A stretch of DNA of 64,000 bases from Breviolum minutum Mf 1.05b.01 (Eukaryota; Sar; Dinophyceae; Suessiales; Symbiodiniaceae), in assembly GCA_000507305.1 (NCBI GenBank), contig DF240867.1:33480-97479 (forward strand). The letters run 5' to 3'. Below are positions 10,980 to 61,659 of this stretch, piece by piece (position 1 is the stretch's first letter; each line of letters begins with the position of its first letter). The position numbers were made by a program, and so were the translations under genes. The notes beneath the pieces are model-generated. The model was not told the DNA's origin, made no database searches, and worked only from the letters and a program-made list of their open reading frames with translations.

Positions 10980-11569
10980 CTCAACATTCCAGCATTTTGG
11001 CAATTGAATCATCCGTTTGTTTAAGAGATATTCCCGCTGCCCCGCTTATCCCTTTAAGACCTGCCTCTGTGGAAGCTGGTGTGCCAATGTTCAGGAGCAA
11101 GACCTGTGTTTTTTAGGCACCCATGTAGGATCAATTGAAGCAACGACCAGCAGAAATTCAGGCTTTGTGAGTTTTCTGAAAGCTCAACTGAACAAACTCT
11201 GGCATAGAAATCGGCGATTTTGAGAGGCTTTTAGATGATCTATATGAATTGAGCTTTGACAATCGTCGTCGATCAATTGTAAAACTTCCCTTCCTTGGAT
11301 AGCATGTTCGAATCCTTCTTCGTGTTATGTTATCGTGCTAAGTGCTAAATGCTCATGAATCAACACTCCTGTCACATCGGTCTGGGTCATTTTAGGAAGC
11401 ACACAAAAAGGCACTTTTCTGGTGCACCCCCCCCCCTTCATGAAAAGGAAAGAGGTTATTCATCCCCTTCGCGGGGGTTCAACCACACCATCGTGGATAG
11501 TGAAGACTAAGAAAGGGACGACTAGAAGGATTTGCCTCTGAGGGGTGGAGGGATACTCCATTAATATCC

Positions 11570-11683
11570 ATTATATGGGGGTTTCCTGAAATGGTGGTAC
11601 CCAACAACCATGGGTTTTCCTACTAAAAATGATCATGTTGGGTGTTTTGGGGGTACCACCATTTAAGGAAACACCCATATAAT
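11570..11683. mobile_element. MITE family M1, copy 2
   Basis: Nearly identical to copy 1 about 830 bp away, including the central TGATCATTTTGG-like segment. Also in gene B's first intron. Confidence 0.85.
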
Positions 11684-11948
11684 GATAAGCAATCCTGTAA
11701 TCAAGACTGATGGACAAAATTCATCTCATCATTTGGGATGTCTCAACAGGATCATGTCTTTTTAAGGGATTTTTTTACATATCTTTAACATATCAACCGC
11801 AAAAAAGGGTATTTCGTTCATCAACACTCATCAAGCCTGAATTGGACCAAGGCTTTTTTCCTTGACATCACGATCGTGTGGCTTGCCTTTGGCAAGAAAC
11901 AACAAAGACAATTGAGATGTAGATCCAAGTTCAGGATCACCGGCTCAC

Positions 11949-13192
11949 CTGCCCATCTTGGCAGCGTCCCGAAGATCTCGAACTGTGAGCATTTCAAGCA
12001 TTTCAAGATTTGCGCTGGAAGATGCTTCCTTGTCAAACAAAGCCTCACGGGCCGCTTGCGCTACTCGTCTTCCCGCAGGTGACAAGTTCTCCCGGAACTC
12101 CGTGAAATTCTCCGCTGCCCAGGCAAACACAGCCATCACCCGTTGTGCCAAGTCAAGGTCAAGTTGGTGTTTCTGGCCTCTGGTCGCACTTTGTCGTTGC
12201 AACTGAGCATGCAAGGCTGCTAGAAACATGTTGGAGAAAGCCTTCCATCCCAGGCCACTCAATGCCAAGGTTTCCAAGCCTTGCAATGGAAAGTCCATGT
12301 CTTCAGCATCGCGGGCACGTGCAGCCGCAGAGGACAACAAGGCTAAGGCAGCTGAGCTGAGGGTGTCAGAGGAGTCAGATGGGGATGATGGGAGCAGGGC
12401 GAGGGACAACTGCAATGCCAGCTCCTTAGGCATCTCAAAGGCGGTAGATGCAGCCCGCAAAGCTAAGGGAAGAAACTCCTCCGCAGGAACACCGAAGTTC
12501 TTTAAAGCCAGGATACGGTGCGCAACTGCAAGACCTCCACCAGCCATGTGGTCAAGTCTTCGTGATTCCTTCATCAACTTCACATCTTCGACATCATAGC
12601 CGTACGTGATTTCAGTAGCTTTGCCCTCCAACAATTGGGGCAAGCATTTCTGCTGCTGCCATTTCTCTTCTCGAGCAAGGTCTGCACCAGCACTGTTGTA
12701 TGCCAAGGAGTAAGGACTAGACCAGTCAAAGGTGCCATGATTGGTGCCATCATTCTGTGCAAGATCTTTCGGAACGTCTGCTTGTTCCTTCCGGGTCTGT
12801 GGTGCTTTGGGAACCTTCTCTGCTAGAACAGCCTTGATTGCATCCTCCGTATGCGCTGGTGCTCTCCGAAACATCTCGCGACACCACTTCTCACCAACCC
12901 GTCTTCGACCCTCCTGTGGATAATAGGCTGCCGTCCGTCGGGAGGATCGTCCAAAGGCATGGCGTTGCCAAAAACTTCCGGTTCCACCAGTTCCAGCTGC
13001 TAAATCACCAACTCCATCAACTGTTGATTTCTTCCCCTCCTCATGCAACAGCCGCTGCACCTGTCTGGCACTCAACAAGACCTCCGCTGCACCACGGGCA
13101 CGGCTCGCACTCGAGCTACCCGTGGCGGCAGGAAGATGCAACTCGGCACGGAGCTCGGAAGCACGACTTCGAGAGGGCTCTGGTGGAAGCAT
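11949..13192 (-). CDS. Gene B first exon, large (unrecognised protein)
   Basis: A 1,244 nt exon, by far the longest in the window, beginning MLPPEPSRSRASELRAELHL and ending at the canonical donor CAG|GTGAGC. With the downstream exons it gives a 581-residue protein whose frame closes exactly. The first ~200 residues are Ala/Arg/Glu-rich with WCREMFRRAPAHTEDAI. The second half is a run of Leu/Ala-rich amphipathic helices (AHRILALKNFGVPAEEFLPL, then LSLALLPSSPSDSSDTLSSA), like helical-repeat organellar RNA-binding proteins (FASTK/OPR type), but no RAP or PPR signature is visible, so function is open. The frame stays open upstream to 13309 without a better ATG. Confidence 0.75.
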
Positions 13193-13245
13193 GGCTCTGA
13201 ACGATGCGGATTTTTGGGGTGAAGTTCCTTGTAGAGTTTTTTTTG

Positions 13246-13260
13246 CTGGGAAAAAACGAG
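13246..13260 (-). promoter_or_regulatory. Candidate trans-splice acceptor of gene B
   Basis: On the minus strand CTCGTTTTTTCCCAG lies about 55 bases upstream of the gene B ATG. It is a clean polypyrimidine tract followed by AG with no in-between AG, as expected for a spliced-leader addition site. Inference from position only. Confidence 0.35.
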
Positions 13261-13303
13261 AGAATCTTATAGAATACGGTGCATATATGGCTACTCGACT
13301 CAT

Positions 13304-13345
13304 ATACATATATATATATACATGTAATATATATATATATATATG
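13304..13345. repeat. AT/TA microsatellite upstream of gene B
   Basis: Imperfect ATATAT tract with ACATGTAA interruption. Confidence 0.8.
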
Positions 13346-15379
13346 TAAGTATAAATAGCTTAGGTGACATGAGTATAGTGGTCAGGTAAATATCAACAAT
13401 TATCATTCCATTTTGGATGCCTTAGTCTTGCCTCTTTTGCAAGGTGTTTAAGATGTTTTTCAGATTTGAAGTTTTGAGTGGGATGAAATTATTGTAACTC
13501 TGAAATCATGCAAACAAATCGATCGATTGAACCTGTGTGATTTCAAAAAAACTTTGGACGAAGTGAAACTGTTGCTGCAGTCAGGTGTGTTATATATAAC
13601 TAGCAAGTCATGCCGCGTCAAGACTTGGCTGATGTTTGTTGTGGCTACAAGAAGTCTCACAGGGTTGCCTGACAAAAAAGACAGGCGGAGCAAACCATCA
13701 TTTGGACCTCCCTTTACAGGGTGGTGTCTAGCAAACCACCAAATAAAAATGACATTCATCGCAAAGCGAATCTAACACAAGCAACGATGAGCATCTGGCT
13801 CCAATCTTTCGTCTGTCGTAAGGAGGAACCTGTGACAGCAGTTGATCAGGAAGTGTTACTAGCTGCTCTCGTCGTGGTGGTGGTTGCGGTGGTGGTAGTG
13901 CATGATCTGCATCATGAAAAGAAAGTTACAACACACATCTTAAAAGAAAAATCTGCAATCCGGCAAGGCCATGAAAAAAATCGCGGGCTATAGCCTGTTT
14001 CTCTAAGGTGTGTTGTAGCAACAGAATCATGAATTTTGAACTTTCCGAGTTACCTATTGCGTCCACACTCTAACGAGAGTCAGAGAGTGCAAAAGATGGT
14101 TTACTCAGTTTACTCCTGTTGATGATTGTTGATGGAAGAAATCCCTGGAAGACTCGACAAAATAGAGGGGGCTAAGTCCGTGATTCAAGATCAGAACATT
14201 CTCAACATGAACACCTCTACAGCCAGTACGTCTCAGACTCCGTTTTTGCATTGTATCTATGGGTGGTATCCAAGTGATGCAAATCATAAATTCTGTCAGA
14301 GCTGCGCCGGGTTCACGAAACAATATTTAAAATTAAAATGTGAAGTGATATCCTTCATGCCAACCTTTTTTTGGCAGGGTCCTGAACCACCAACTGTCAT
14401 GGAGTGTTCCGCTCGAATGTTCACAAAACCATCGTTTCAAAACCGCTCGAAGTGTGGCTAGGATTATCTGTTTCAAGTCTCAACTTGACTCTTTTGTTTT
14501 CGAAAAAAATAAAAACATCTGGGGAACATCTTAAAATCACACTCACTCCGTGTATCTACAGTATTCTTTTCCCACATCTTTTGATGATTCCTACATTATT
14601 CCTACTCAAATTCCATATCTCACAAAAAAATGCTCTATGTTTCAAACCGACTTCACCCTTTTGTTGCTGATTTTGTCCCGAAACGTCTCACCTTCACAAT
14701 CAGCTCAGACTCCAGGCCAAAAGTCAAGTCTTCCTGCACTTGTGCATTGTCAGGAGAAGTTTTGTTTCGTATCCTTTCTGATCTGTCTCAATTGATGAAA
14801 GCGTGTGTATAGGCTTTGCGATAGGCTATGATGCTATGAATGTCTCCATGAAAAAAAATTACGCCAAAAAAGCAAGCTGATGTTGAAAACCCTCCCAAAA
14901 AATGGGAACAGACAGCCAATCGTTGAAGAATCAACCCGATCCTCAGACCGGATTTATTTGGCCATCTTGTGGAGGATGTCCCTGCTAAACTACATTTTTG
15001 GATGTCCCCCTGAAGTTGCTACAAGTTGGGTGATGGATGTTGATTGAATCATGATTTTCATTCATGTACTCCAACAAGAATGGCTAAAGTATGCTGGAGA
15101 TTTTCCAAAAACTTCACTCCAAGAACCATAAATACATCGACTTTCATGGTGGATATTCCACCTTCTGGTTTTGGAAGACATACCGATGGTTTATGTGGGG
15201 ATTGGGTGTTCGAACGGGCAAGTTCACCATAGCCATGTCCCTCCAAAAAAAAAACAAGAATTGAGCCAGCTCTCCAAGAAATGTCCAACAAAAAAAAACA
15301 GGAGCATACCTTCGGCGACACCCCCTTATTCCTTTATGTTCTATAAACTGTTTGGGGGGTGCCCGTTCTGTTTTTTTCA
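13346..15379. other. Intergenic region, no supported gene
   Basis: Between gene B and the GC-rich block. Several 60-130-codon frames exist on both strands, but none shows a family motif or the AG-G exon boundaries seen elsewhere. Contains a short GTGGTGG-rich tract near 13870-13900 and homopolymer runs. Confidence 0.4.
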
Positions 15380-15381
15380 GC

Positions 15382-15397
15382 AACGTCCCGGGACGTT
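15382..15397. other. 16 bp perfect palindrome in GC-rich block
   Basis: AACGTCCCGGGACGTT reads the same on both strands. It opens a GC-rich stretch (15380-15500) with further symmetric pieces such as CTCACGTGAG at 15408-15417. Confidence 0.85.
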
Positions 15398-15549
15398 CAC
15401 CCCCACCTCACGTGAGGAACGGCGCGGTATCCTCACCGCTCGTCGGCGCTCGCGGAGCCTTGAAGGGTTGGGGGTTCCACTCACCACAACAGCGAAGGGG
15501 TGCCAGCAGGCTATGGGAATGAAAATGTTGTGTTACCTAAATGTTCTGC

Positions 15550-16550
15550 AATGAACCCTTTTGATATTTCAAGAAAGAATATAGGATTTTGCGTTTGTGG
15601 AAATTGATTGTTCATATTGAAATTCAATGTTGTCCCTTTCACAAAACTAGATGCAAGATAATAGTCTATTTACATTCAATATGTTGGTAAACTAAATGTA
15701 GTTTTTTCATAGCCAACGTGAACTCTTTTTGGAGTAACCCAAAAAAACGTAGGTATTTATAATGTGTTTGCTCCAAGTGCAGCAGATGATAACTTCATTC
15801 CTTCCTCGGATAAGCATTAATCATTCATCGTCTTTCACCTTGGATATCTCATTTTTCTTTTCTGCCCTTAACACATGTTTCATCAAATAGTATATGTAGC
15901 TATTGTAACCAGAGATGATATCATAAACCGCACTATGATGTTCTGTTACAAATGCTGCTAGTACATAGTCGTGTTCTCAAATTATACAATGACAATAACC
16001 GAAGAATCTATATCATCTGTTTTTTCAACATGTTATAAAATGCTATAAATCGGCTAGACCGTGTTGAGTCTCCTACATGTGTAAATGTACATCCAATTCG
16101 ATTATATAATCAATTCTCCATCGCTTTCAGCGGGGAGAAATTATCCATCTTCAGAACTAATCACGTTCAATATCTAAATAACATAGTTTTTTATTTGGAA
16201 CTAACATCTTTACTAACTTAATGCACATTTCAAGATCAGTTTCATTTTCCATATTAAAAAAAAGACAAACTCATATGAATTAGATTCACCAGAATATTTC
16301 TATGATGAAAACATCCTAACATTGGACTTATATATTTGATTCAAATGAGTCAAGTTTAAATCGTTTACTGGTTCAATCACTTGTTGTAATTTCATTATGT
16401 TCCAACAATTGTTTACATCTCACTAACAAAATAGTTCATTTTAATAAAGTATGAATTATAATATGTTACTTTATTCATTTGCCGTTTCAAATGTTATCAT
16501 GATATCCAATACTTTGAACTACGTACTTTTGAACTGGATTTCTTGGTCAT
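15550..16550 (-). other. AT-rich island with short protein-like frames
   Basis: Base composition drops sharply to roughly 30% GC for about 1 kb. Three minus-strand frames look coding in amino-acid texture: 16300-16395 (starts MKLQQVIEPVNDLN, 31 residues), 16157-16252 (starts MENETDLEMCIKLVK, 31 residues) and 15821-15976 (contains HDYVLAAFVTEHHSAVYDII, 51 residues, ends in TGA). The last two are in one frame but separated by stops; the first is in another. Further left, both strands show short open pieces. Looks like the decayed remains of an AT-rich gene of different origin from its surroundings, or several tiny exons. No family recognised. Confidence 0.4.
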
Positions 16551-16668
16551 TTTGAAAAAAAAAACTGGATTTTCTGATACAAACAATATGGTTGGAATCC
16601 ATGGAGATGTTCCTTACTCTTCACCATCGTTTCACGACCATTTTGGAGAAATCCCTGTTTTTACAGCT

Positions 16669-55996
<39,328 letters not shown>

Positions 55997-56040
55997 CTGA
56001 ATGCATGGGGTGTATCCGCTGCTGGTAGGAACCAGATAAC

Positions 56041-56130
56041 TGTTTCCAAAAATAGGGGTACCCCAAAATGGATGGTTTGAAAACCCTATCAAAATGGATG
56101 ATTTGGTGGTACCACCATTTTAGGAAACAT
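56041..56130. mobile_element. MITE family M1, copy 4 (divergent)
   Basis: TGTTTCCAAAAATAGGGGTACC at the left and GGTACCACCATTTTAGGAAACA at the right, with an AAAATGGATG internal repeat, upstream of UTP13 exon 1. Confidence 0.75.
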
Positions 56131-57779
56131 CAACATGAATTTGACCTCTTCGTTTTCTCAGCCCCCCGTCATGTCGTTTTTTCTTCAGAACGGCCTCGCT
56201 AAGAGGGCGAGCTGTTGCCATCGCATGGCCACAGCTAAAGATGAAAGCACGATGATCCCAACAAAGTGACGGCGTCTTCATTTTTTGGTAGTGTTTGGCT
56301 GGCTGGAATCTGTCTGATCAATTTAGTTAGACTGACAGATCTGGTCTGGTGGAAGTTTACAAAAAATATTCTGGTAAAAACTTCGGCATCTGGACTGATC
56401 TGGTGGGTAGAAATTCTAGTCTTTAGATGCCAGGTTCTATGCCCAAGGATCACCGAAAAACCCCGAGGCCCGAGGCTTGCCAAGAATTCTATGTCACATC
56501 TTTGTTGAATACTTTGCGGTTTGTTGCGAACTGGCTGACCTAATGCCGATCCGGAGATGTTTGAAAAAAAACTAAATTTAGATGTATATATGATGGACCT
56601 TTCTATTCTGAAAATCAAAAAAATCCAGCCAGCGACCTTTTTATCTTCTTTTATCTATATCTTTTTAAGGATTGGTTCCCCAAAGTGCCGCCTGTGACCC
56701 GCGAAAAGTCACAAGTCACAGCCAATTGCAATCATGGCTCGGGTGTTTTGAGAATTCAGCACATCAAGCTTGAGCAAAAGATCAGATTTCAGGAACCCAA
56801 AAACACCCTCACTTCGATGTTTTGGCTGTTTTTCTTCACCTGGAAACAGGTAAAGCGAAAATGAGTGGAAAGCATCAAATGAGGAATCTTTTTAAATTTT
56901 TAAAATAGCATCCCCACACAACACTTGCCAATATTCCAAAAACCTCCATTCTTCTCAGGGACGGTAGGTCAGATATAAAATCAATATCCAAATCTCTGGC
57001 CATAATTCAAAGATGCCGATGTTCAATCGAACCAACGCATCTTTTTTTAATGTTTCCACTACCCAACTTCCCTCTATCCCTCCCCCAACCCCCACCTTCA
57101 TTCATCGTTCGGTTTCGGTTTTTTTGCGCCGCAAAAAAGCGAGTTCGTAAGCAGCGCAACATCTGCTGCTGGGCGCGGGAACGATCTCCATAGACCTAGA
57201 TTGCAAGTTGGCAACCCCACAAATTTTGACCAAAGCACTCCCTTCCAAACCAAAACAAAAATCGCCCCTTCACCAATTTTGTGGCCCGTTGTTTTGAGGC
57301 TCCCAACCACGAAGTCAGCACCTCGTGTTGTTTGGGAGTTGGGAGGGAAAACATCCCCTACGTGGAGATGAAAGAAATCCATTATAATTATGTTATGTAT
57401 ATTCGGTGTATATATACATACATATATATATATATATATTCATATATGTATATGCATATACATATATATATATATGTTTGTATATACATGTATATGTAGA
57501 CATATATACAGACATACATATGTATACATGTAGATAATGGTATATACATATATATGTATATATTCCCATCGAATCTCTCTTGATGGCTGCAACATCTAAG
57601 AGGAGCGAGTTTCAACTACATCCCTGGTACTGGGGGATTGGACCGAAAAAAAACAACAGCAATCACGACAAAGCTGACCTTGTACTCTAGGTGACTTCTT
57701 TTCCAAAATAGATGAACTCATTCAGTATTCTTTGCTTCATTCTTGGCTTCAATCTTCAATGTTTAAAAACTGTTGGCGT
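56131..57779. other. Region between UTP13 and gene D; AT tract at 57412-57562
   Basis: Should hold the UTP13 start codon, 5' UTR and any promoter. A minus-strand open piece at about 57240-57380 (GADFVVGSLKTTGHKIGEGA) is exon-like but unassigned. The AT/TA microsatellite spans roughly 57412-57562. Confidence 0.4.
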
Positions 57780-57875
57780 TACCCTCCAGGAAAAGATCAC
57801 ATATCCCCTTAAATGGTTGCTGGGAAGATGATTTTCCTCTTCCATGGGTGGGATATGTTAATTCCCAGGAGGGTT
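57780..57875. mobile_element. MITE family M3, copy 2
   Basis: Ends TACCCTCCAGGAA and TTCCCAGGAGGGT with the same core as the 45.2 kb copy. It abuts a gene D candidate exon. Confidence 0.75.
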
Positions 57876-57992
57876 CAACTTCCTCCACTTCCCCCCCAAG
57901 GCCTGCAGCGACCGCTTCATCGCGATCCGCTGATAAGGACACAAGGCCAAGCACCGGCACACTGTCCTGGAGGGTCAAAGATGGGGAGGTGA
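57876..57992 (-). CDS. Gene D candidate exon (frame ambiguous)
   Basis: CCAG|GAC acceptor. Two frames are open: DSVPVLGLVSLSADRDEAVA... and, fitting the phase of the preceding exon, TVCRCLALCPYQRIAMKRSL.... The lower end runs into the M3 MITE. Confidence 0.45.
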
Positions 57993-58502
57993 AAATATGG
58001 AGTCAAAAAGAAACATCCATACCATCATCTGGACCACAATCTTAAGGATACTGTATGGCATAGGTCCATAGGTATCCAGTATCCATACAGAAAGCAATTT
58101 TGCCACCCATTAAAAATCAACATGCTCGCAACAATGGGAAAATCTTCCCCAAGTTTCGGGGTGAAAATAAAACAAATCTTTGAAAGCACATAGGATTCGA
58201 AGGTTCTCAAAAGGACCCAAGGACCATTGGTAGTAACCCCCCCTGAGAAATCGGTGCAGTTTACCAATACTATGAAATTTGGGTATTTCTAACCATTGGT
58301 CATTTGCCCCCCACTAGTTTGGAAACCCCCCATGTCTTTCCAGGTGTCCCTTTCAAATCCATCATTTCCAGTGCCTCGTTGAGCTTTCGAACGGTATCCT
58401 AATGTTCACCCGCAATCTCCGTGGACTTGATGTTGCATGTTTTTGTCGGAACCTTTCTGCAAGATCTGCAAGAATTCCAAACCGCAGCGACCACACAACC
58501 AC

Positions 58503-58571
58503 CTTGATCGAAACATCAGGATCCTCTCCTCTGCTTCAGCTTGAATCTCTGCAAAGAGGTCAAAGGCATTC
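58503..58571 (-). CDS. Gene D exon
   Basis: NAFDLFAEIQAEAEERILMF..., GAG|G acceptor, CAAG|GTGG donor; phase 2 at both ends agrees with the exon at 59406-59445. Unrecognised. Confidence 0.6.
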
Positions 58572-58892
58572 CTCAAAGTTTGTTGGGAAAGAGCTCACAA
58601 AGCACATGAGATCTGTGCAAAATTGTATGAATTCCCAGCCCTGGAAATGTTGGCCATTTCCACTCCCATTTTCTAATCCATTGGCAAAAAGATCAAAACA
58701 TCAAAAAGTTTCGGGTGGAACTCTCCCAGCCCACTCGAAGAATCGCCAGTAACTTCCGCAAAATGTTGCACGTGCATGTTGGTGTATCTAAGTGTATCTT
58801 AAGGATGAATCATGGAAACATTGATGAGTTTTGAGAAACGTCCCTGAGGGTCTGTCTTTTTTTAGCCATTCTTTCTTGGCGAAAGTACATTG

Positions 58893-58918
58893 TTCACCGG
58901 CCATGAACGGCCGGTGAA
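58893..58918. other. Perfect 10 bp stem inverted repeat
   Basis: TTCACCGGCC, a 6-base loop, then GGCCGGTGAA, in a gene D intron. Confidence 0.85.
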
Positions 58919-59405
58919 TGCATTAAGCAGTCTGCAGATATGAATTTGATCATTCCAAATACAAACGGTAAATCATTGTATCTCAAACCCTAACCCTTTA
59001 GACAAACTCAGCTCAAGTTGTTTGATGCTTCTTTATTCGAATGGTCCCCAAAAACAAAATGGATATATTTATCTCGGCACCTCTGGTCATGTCTGTTGAT
59101 GCAGTTCCCATCCAGCATATCACCACGTCTTCAGGTTGTGTATATAATCATGGTGATCAACGACCAATCCATTGATGCTCGCCTGGTTAGACCACCATCA
59201 TGGGAATCCTACCCCTCGAAAGCTTCCCCCCACCAGAAATGAAGATGTTCATACAAAATGTTCATGATTCAAAAGGCCTTAACAAACAATGGTCATTAAA
59301 CCACCCTACTAAAACCCCTTTGCTTTCTGGTCAAGGGTCCAGGGTAGCTTCAGGCAAAACTCGGATTTTCCAATCAACATCAGCAGGTTTTGACATGTTC
59401 GAATC

Positions 59406-59445
59406 CCAGTCGCATCTTTCCACCTTCCTTTCGGCCGCCTCGCTC
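59406..59445 (-). CDS. Gene D exon, GA donor (40 nt)
   Basis: ARRPKGRWKDAT after a split Gly codon; CCAG|GA acceptor, donor CTGG|GATTCG. Confidence 0.5.
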
Positions 59446-59597
59446 CTGGATTTAACCGTCAGCAACTGATTGATATTTCAAATTAATCTTGTGATATCAA
59501 AAAATCAAACAAGGAACAGGAAGAGGTATCACTGTTGTTGGTCTCATGTTGGTTTGCTCTCAAGAAAACTTCTTCATAGTGCATTTTCTCGGCGAAC

Positions 59598-59661
59598 CGG
59601 TAGTGTCCATCATGGAAGTGAGAATGCCCACCACAGAACCATTCGATTTCTCAAGGAAGGC
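59598..59661 (-). CDS. Gene D exon
   Basis: AFLEKSNGSVVGILTSMMDT..., CCAG|GCC acceptor, ACCG|GTTCGC donor, ends phase 1. Confidence 0.65.
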
Positions 59662-60296
59662 CTGGGCGTGTTCGAACACTACCATTAAAAACAAACGGAA
59701 AATGTCCATGAGATTTGTCTGGTTCTGGTTAGTCTCTTATATTTAATCACCCATTGAAGTTACATGGTTCTGGCAAGTCAAAAGGGCTTGGTAGCATGCA
59801 TGACGAGTCATAATCACCCTTGGTTGGGCTCCACCTCCCGGGACACAAACCCCCAAAGATGCAGCAAACTGGGTGGTGAAGCATCAAAATCATGAGGCAA
59901 TAAAATTCCATTGGCTCCCTTCAAAAAATGGATGGAGTCTTTTTTTACCATTGGGGGGTGGGGGGGAGTTGGAGGGTCACCCAAGTTTTGAGACATACCA
60001 AATTTTGAAGGGCAAGTTTAGGAAGGTCTAAGATCACCTGTATTATGTATACTGCCTTGCCCGGCTTGCTACCTACCCTTTCTCAGGTGGAGTTGTACAT
60101 CCAAAACATCCACAGGACACCATTGCGCTGTGCCGGTAGCTCCACCCCAACCTTGCCAACCTCACCTTGAAACTAGTGACACATCACTAGTAGCTGGTGC
60201 CCCATGCCGAAAGTTGCACATAAAAATCGATTGAACCACCCCCAAAATCATGAAAATACCTGATTGCATTCTTTGAGCGTCCCTCAGCATTGCCAC

Positions 60297-60387
60297 CTGT
60301 TTTCCACGACAGCCGACGCCTCCAGTAGATCTTCCGGTGTATCGAAACAGGAAACTCTTAACCCCTCCGCCTGTCGAGCTTTTTTGG
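60297..60387 (-). CDS. Gene D exon
   Basis: AKKARQAEGLRVSCFDTPED... to SAVVEN. GAAG|CC acceptor, ACAG|GTGGC donor. A small alpha/beta-like segment, family not recognised. Confidence 0.6.
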
Positions 60388-60479
60388 CTTCATGAACGAG
60401 TCAGCGAGTCGCCATCTGTTCAATGGGGTAAAATAATGCACTTTTCATGAAGCCTTATTTTGTCAACTGTTATTCTACC

Positions 60480-60503
60480 AGGTTTGGAAAGCTTTCCAAA
60501 CCT
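60480..60503. other. 24 bp perfect palindrome
   Basis: AGGTTTGGAAAG immediately followed by its own complement CTTTCCAAACCT, no loop. Confidence 0.9.
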
Positions 60504-60546
60504 CCAGCAATCCAGCAGCTACGTGATCTGTATCGCACCAAAGAAC

Positions 60547-60576
60547 CTGCCAAGGTGCAATCAGCCAGCAGCACTT
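60547..60576 (-). CDS. Gene D weak candidate exon
   Basis: KCCWLIAPWQ between ACAG|AAG and GCAG|GTTC. Other frames are also open; included because splice sites and phase are acceptable. Confidence 0.25.
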
Positions 60577-60723
60577 CTGTTAACGCTACTAAGGCATGCG
60601 AATCCATGCATGTTTGCACAATCTGAGCTTGTATGATCGGCAACTGTTTCCGCTATAAAGAAAAATGTTTTTTGTTGTGCTACAAAAAAAAATCGAGTGG
60701 AAACCCGCGGAAAACAACCGCAC

Positions 60724-60834
60724 CTCTCCATGCAGTTTTACACTCAGGTCAATTGGTGCTTGCTTGACTTCAACTGTGCCATCCTGCAGAATCAGCTCGT
60801 TGGAAGGGAGGTGTGTAATATGTGCACCTTTTGC
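60724..60834 (-). CDS. Gene D exon
   Basis: 37 codons, AKGAHITHLPSNELILQDGT... to VKLHGE. TGAG|GCA acceptor, GAG|GTGCGG donor, phase 0 both ends. Strongly coding-like but unrecognised. Confidence 0.7.
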
Positions 60835-61659
60835 CTCACGTTTTCTCGGTTGGGAAAAATCATGGAAAGTTTGCACGCTGCAAGATTTTTCCATGTAAAC
60901 AAACAAGAGGATCTGAAAGATTCAGGATAGCTCCAGGTTCCATGTATATTTACAGCCTGGGGGCCTGTTAAGGTTACCCTTTAGAGTTTACCCTTCCATG
61001 TAAAAAACTCACCAAAACCTGTATAATCATATTCATATTTGTTGGATGTGTTTCCCTTCCCAGTAACAGTGGCCTTTTCGGATGATTCAATTTTCAGCCG
61101 CCGGGATCTCAAATCATATTGACTTCCCTTTTTTTCCAACTACTGAGTCATCTTCATCACTGGATCAGCCCCACCTCGCAACGTTGAAGCATCTCCTGTC
61201 GAGATCAGGGAGTGGTCTAGGAGCTGAATCAAGTTTTTCATCATCCTGCTTTTGATTTGTGTCTATTTCCTCCTTGGTGCTAATCCAAAACAAGATCTCC
61301 CATGTCTTTCCTTCGGGCTGGGAGTGGGTGCAGTTATATTTGCAAAAACAAATCTACAAAAATCCCAGAAACCACCTTTACCAAAAAAAATGAAAAAAAA
61401 AAGACATCATTTCTCCAATTTTTTGAGCTCCTTGAACCCAAAAAAAAACAAGCCAGGCGCGATCTGCCTGGCACCAGGCGCCGCCTAACTCCCTGGCCAC
61501 ACGCTGGTTACGCACGAAGATGGCCTGGGTCTCACATTGATGGGGGGACAAACAATAGAAATGATAAGATGTTGTTTGATATGTTTCAATGTATATATTT
61601 AAATAGACCGTGAATCATTGTATTGTCATGTAATGATAACAGCATAGACCCCACACAGT

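Noticed and set aside
10895-11024. Plus-strand LDEPAGDISDPETGKRVLRL frame
   Set aside because: Protein-like, but alone on the plus strand; the minus strand supplies an exon that keeps gene B in phase. Not fully excluded.
57930-58045. Plus-strand KDGEVKIWSQK resembling a WD40 strand
   Set aside because: Single short match on the wrong strand, with no neighbouring repeat; chance similarity.
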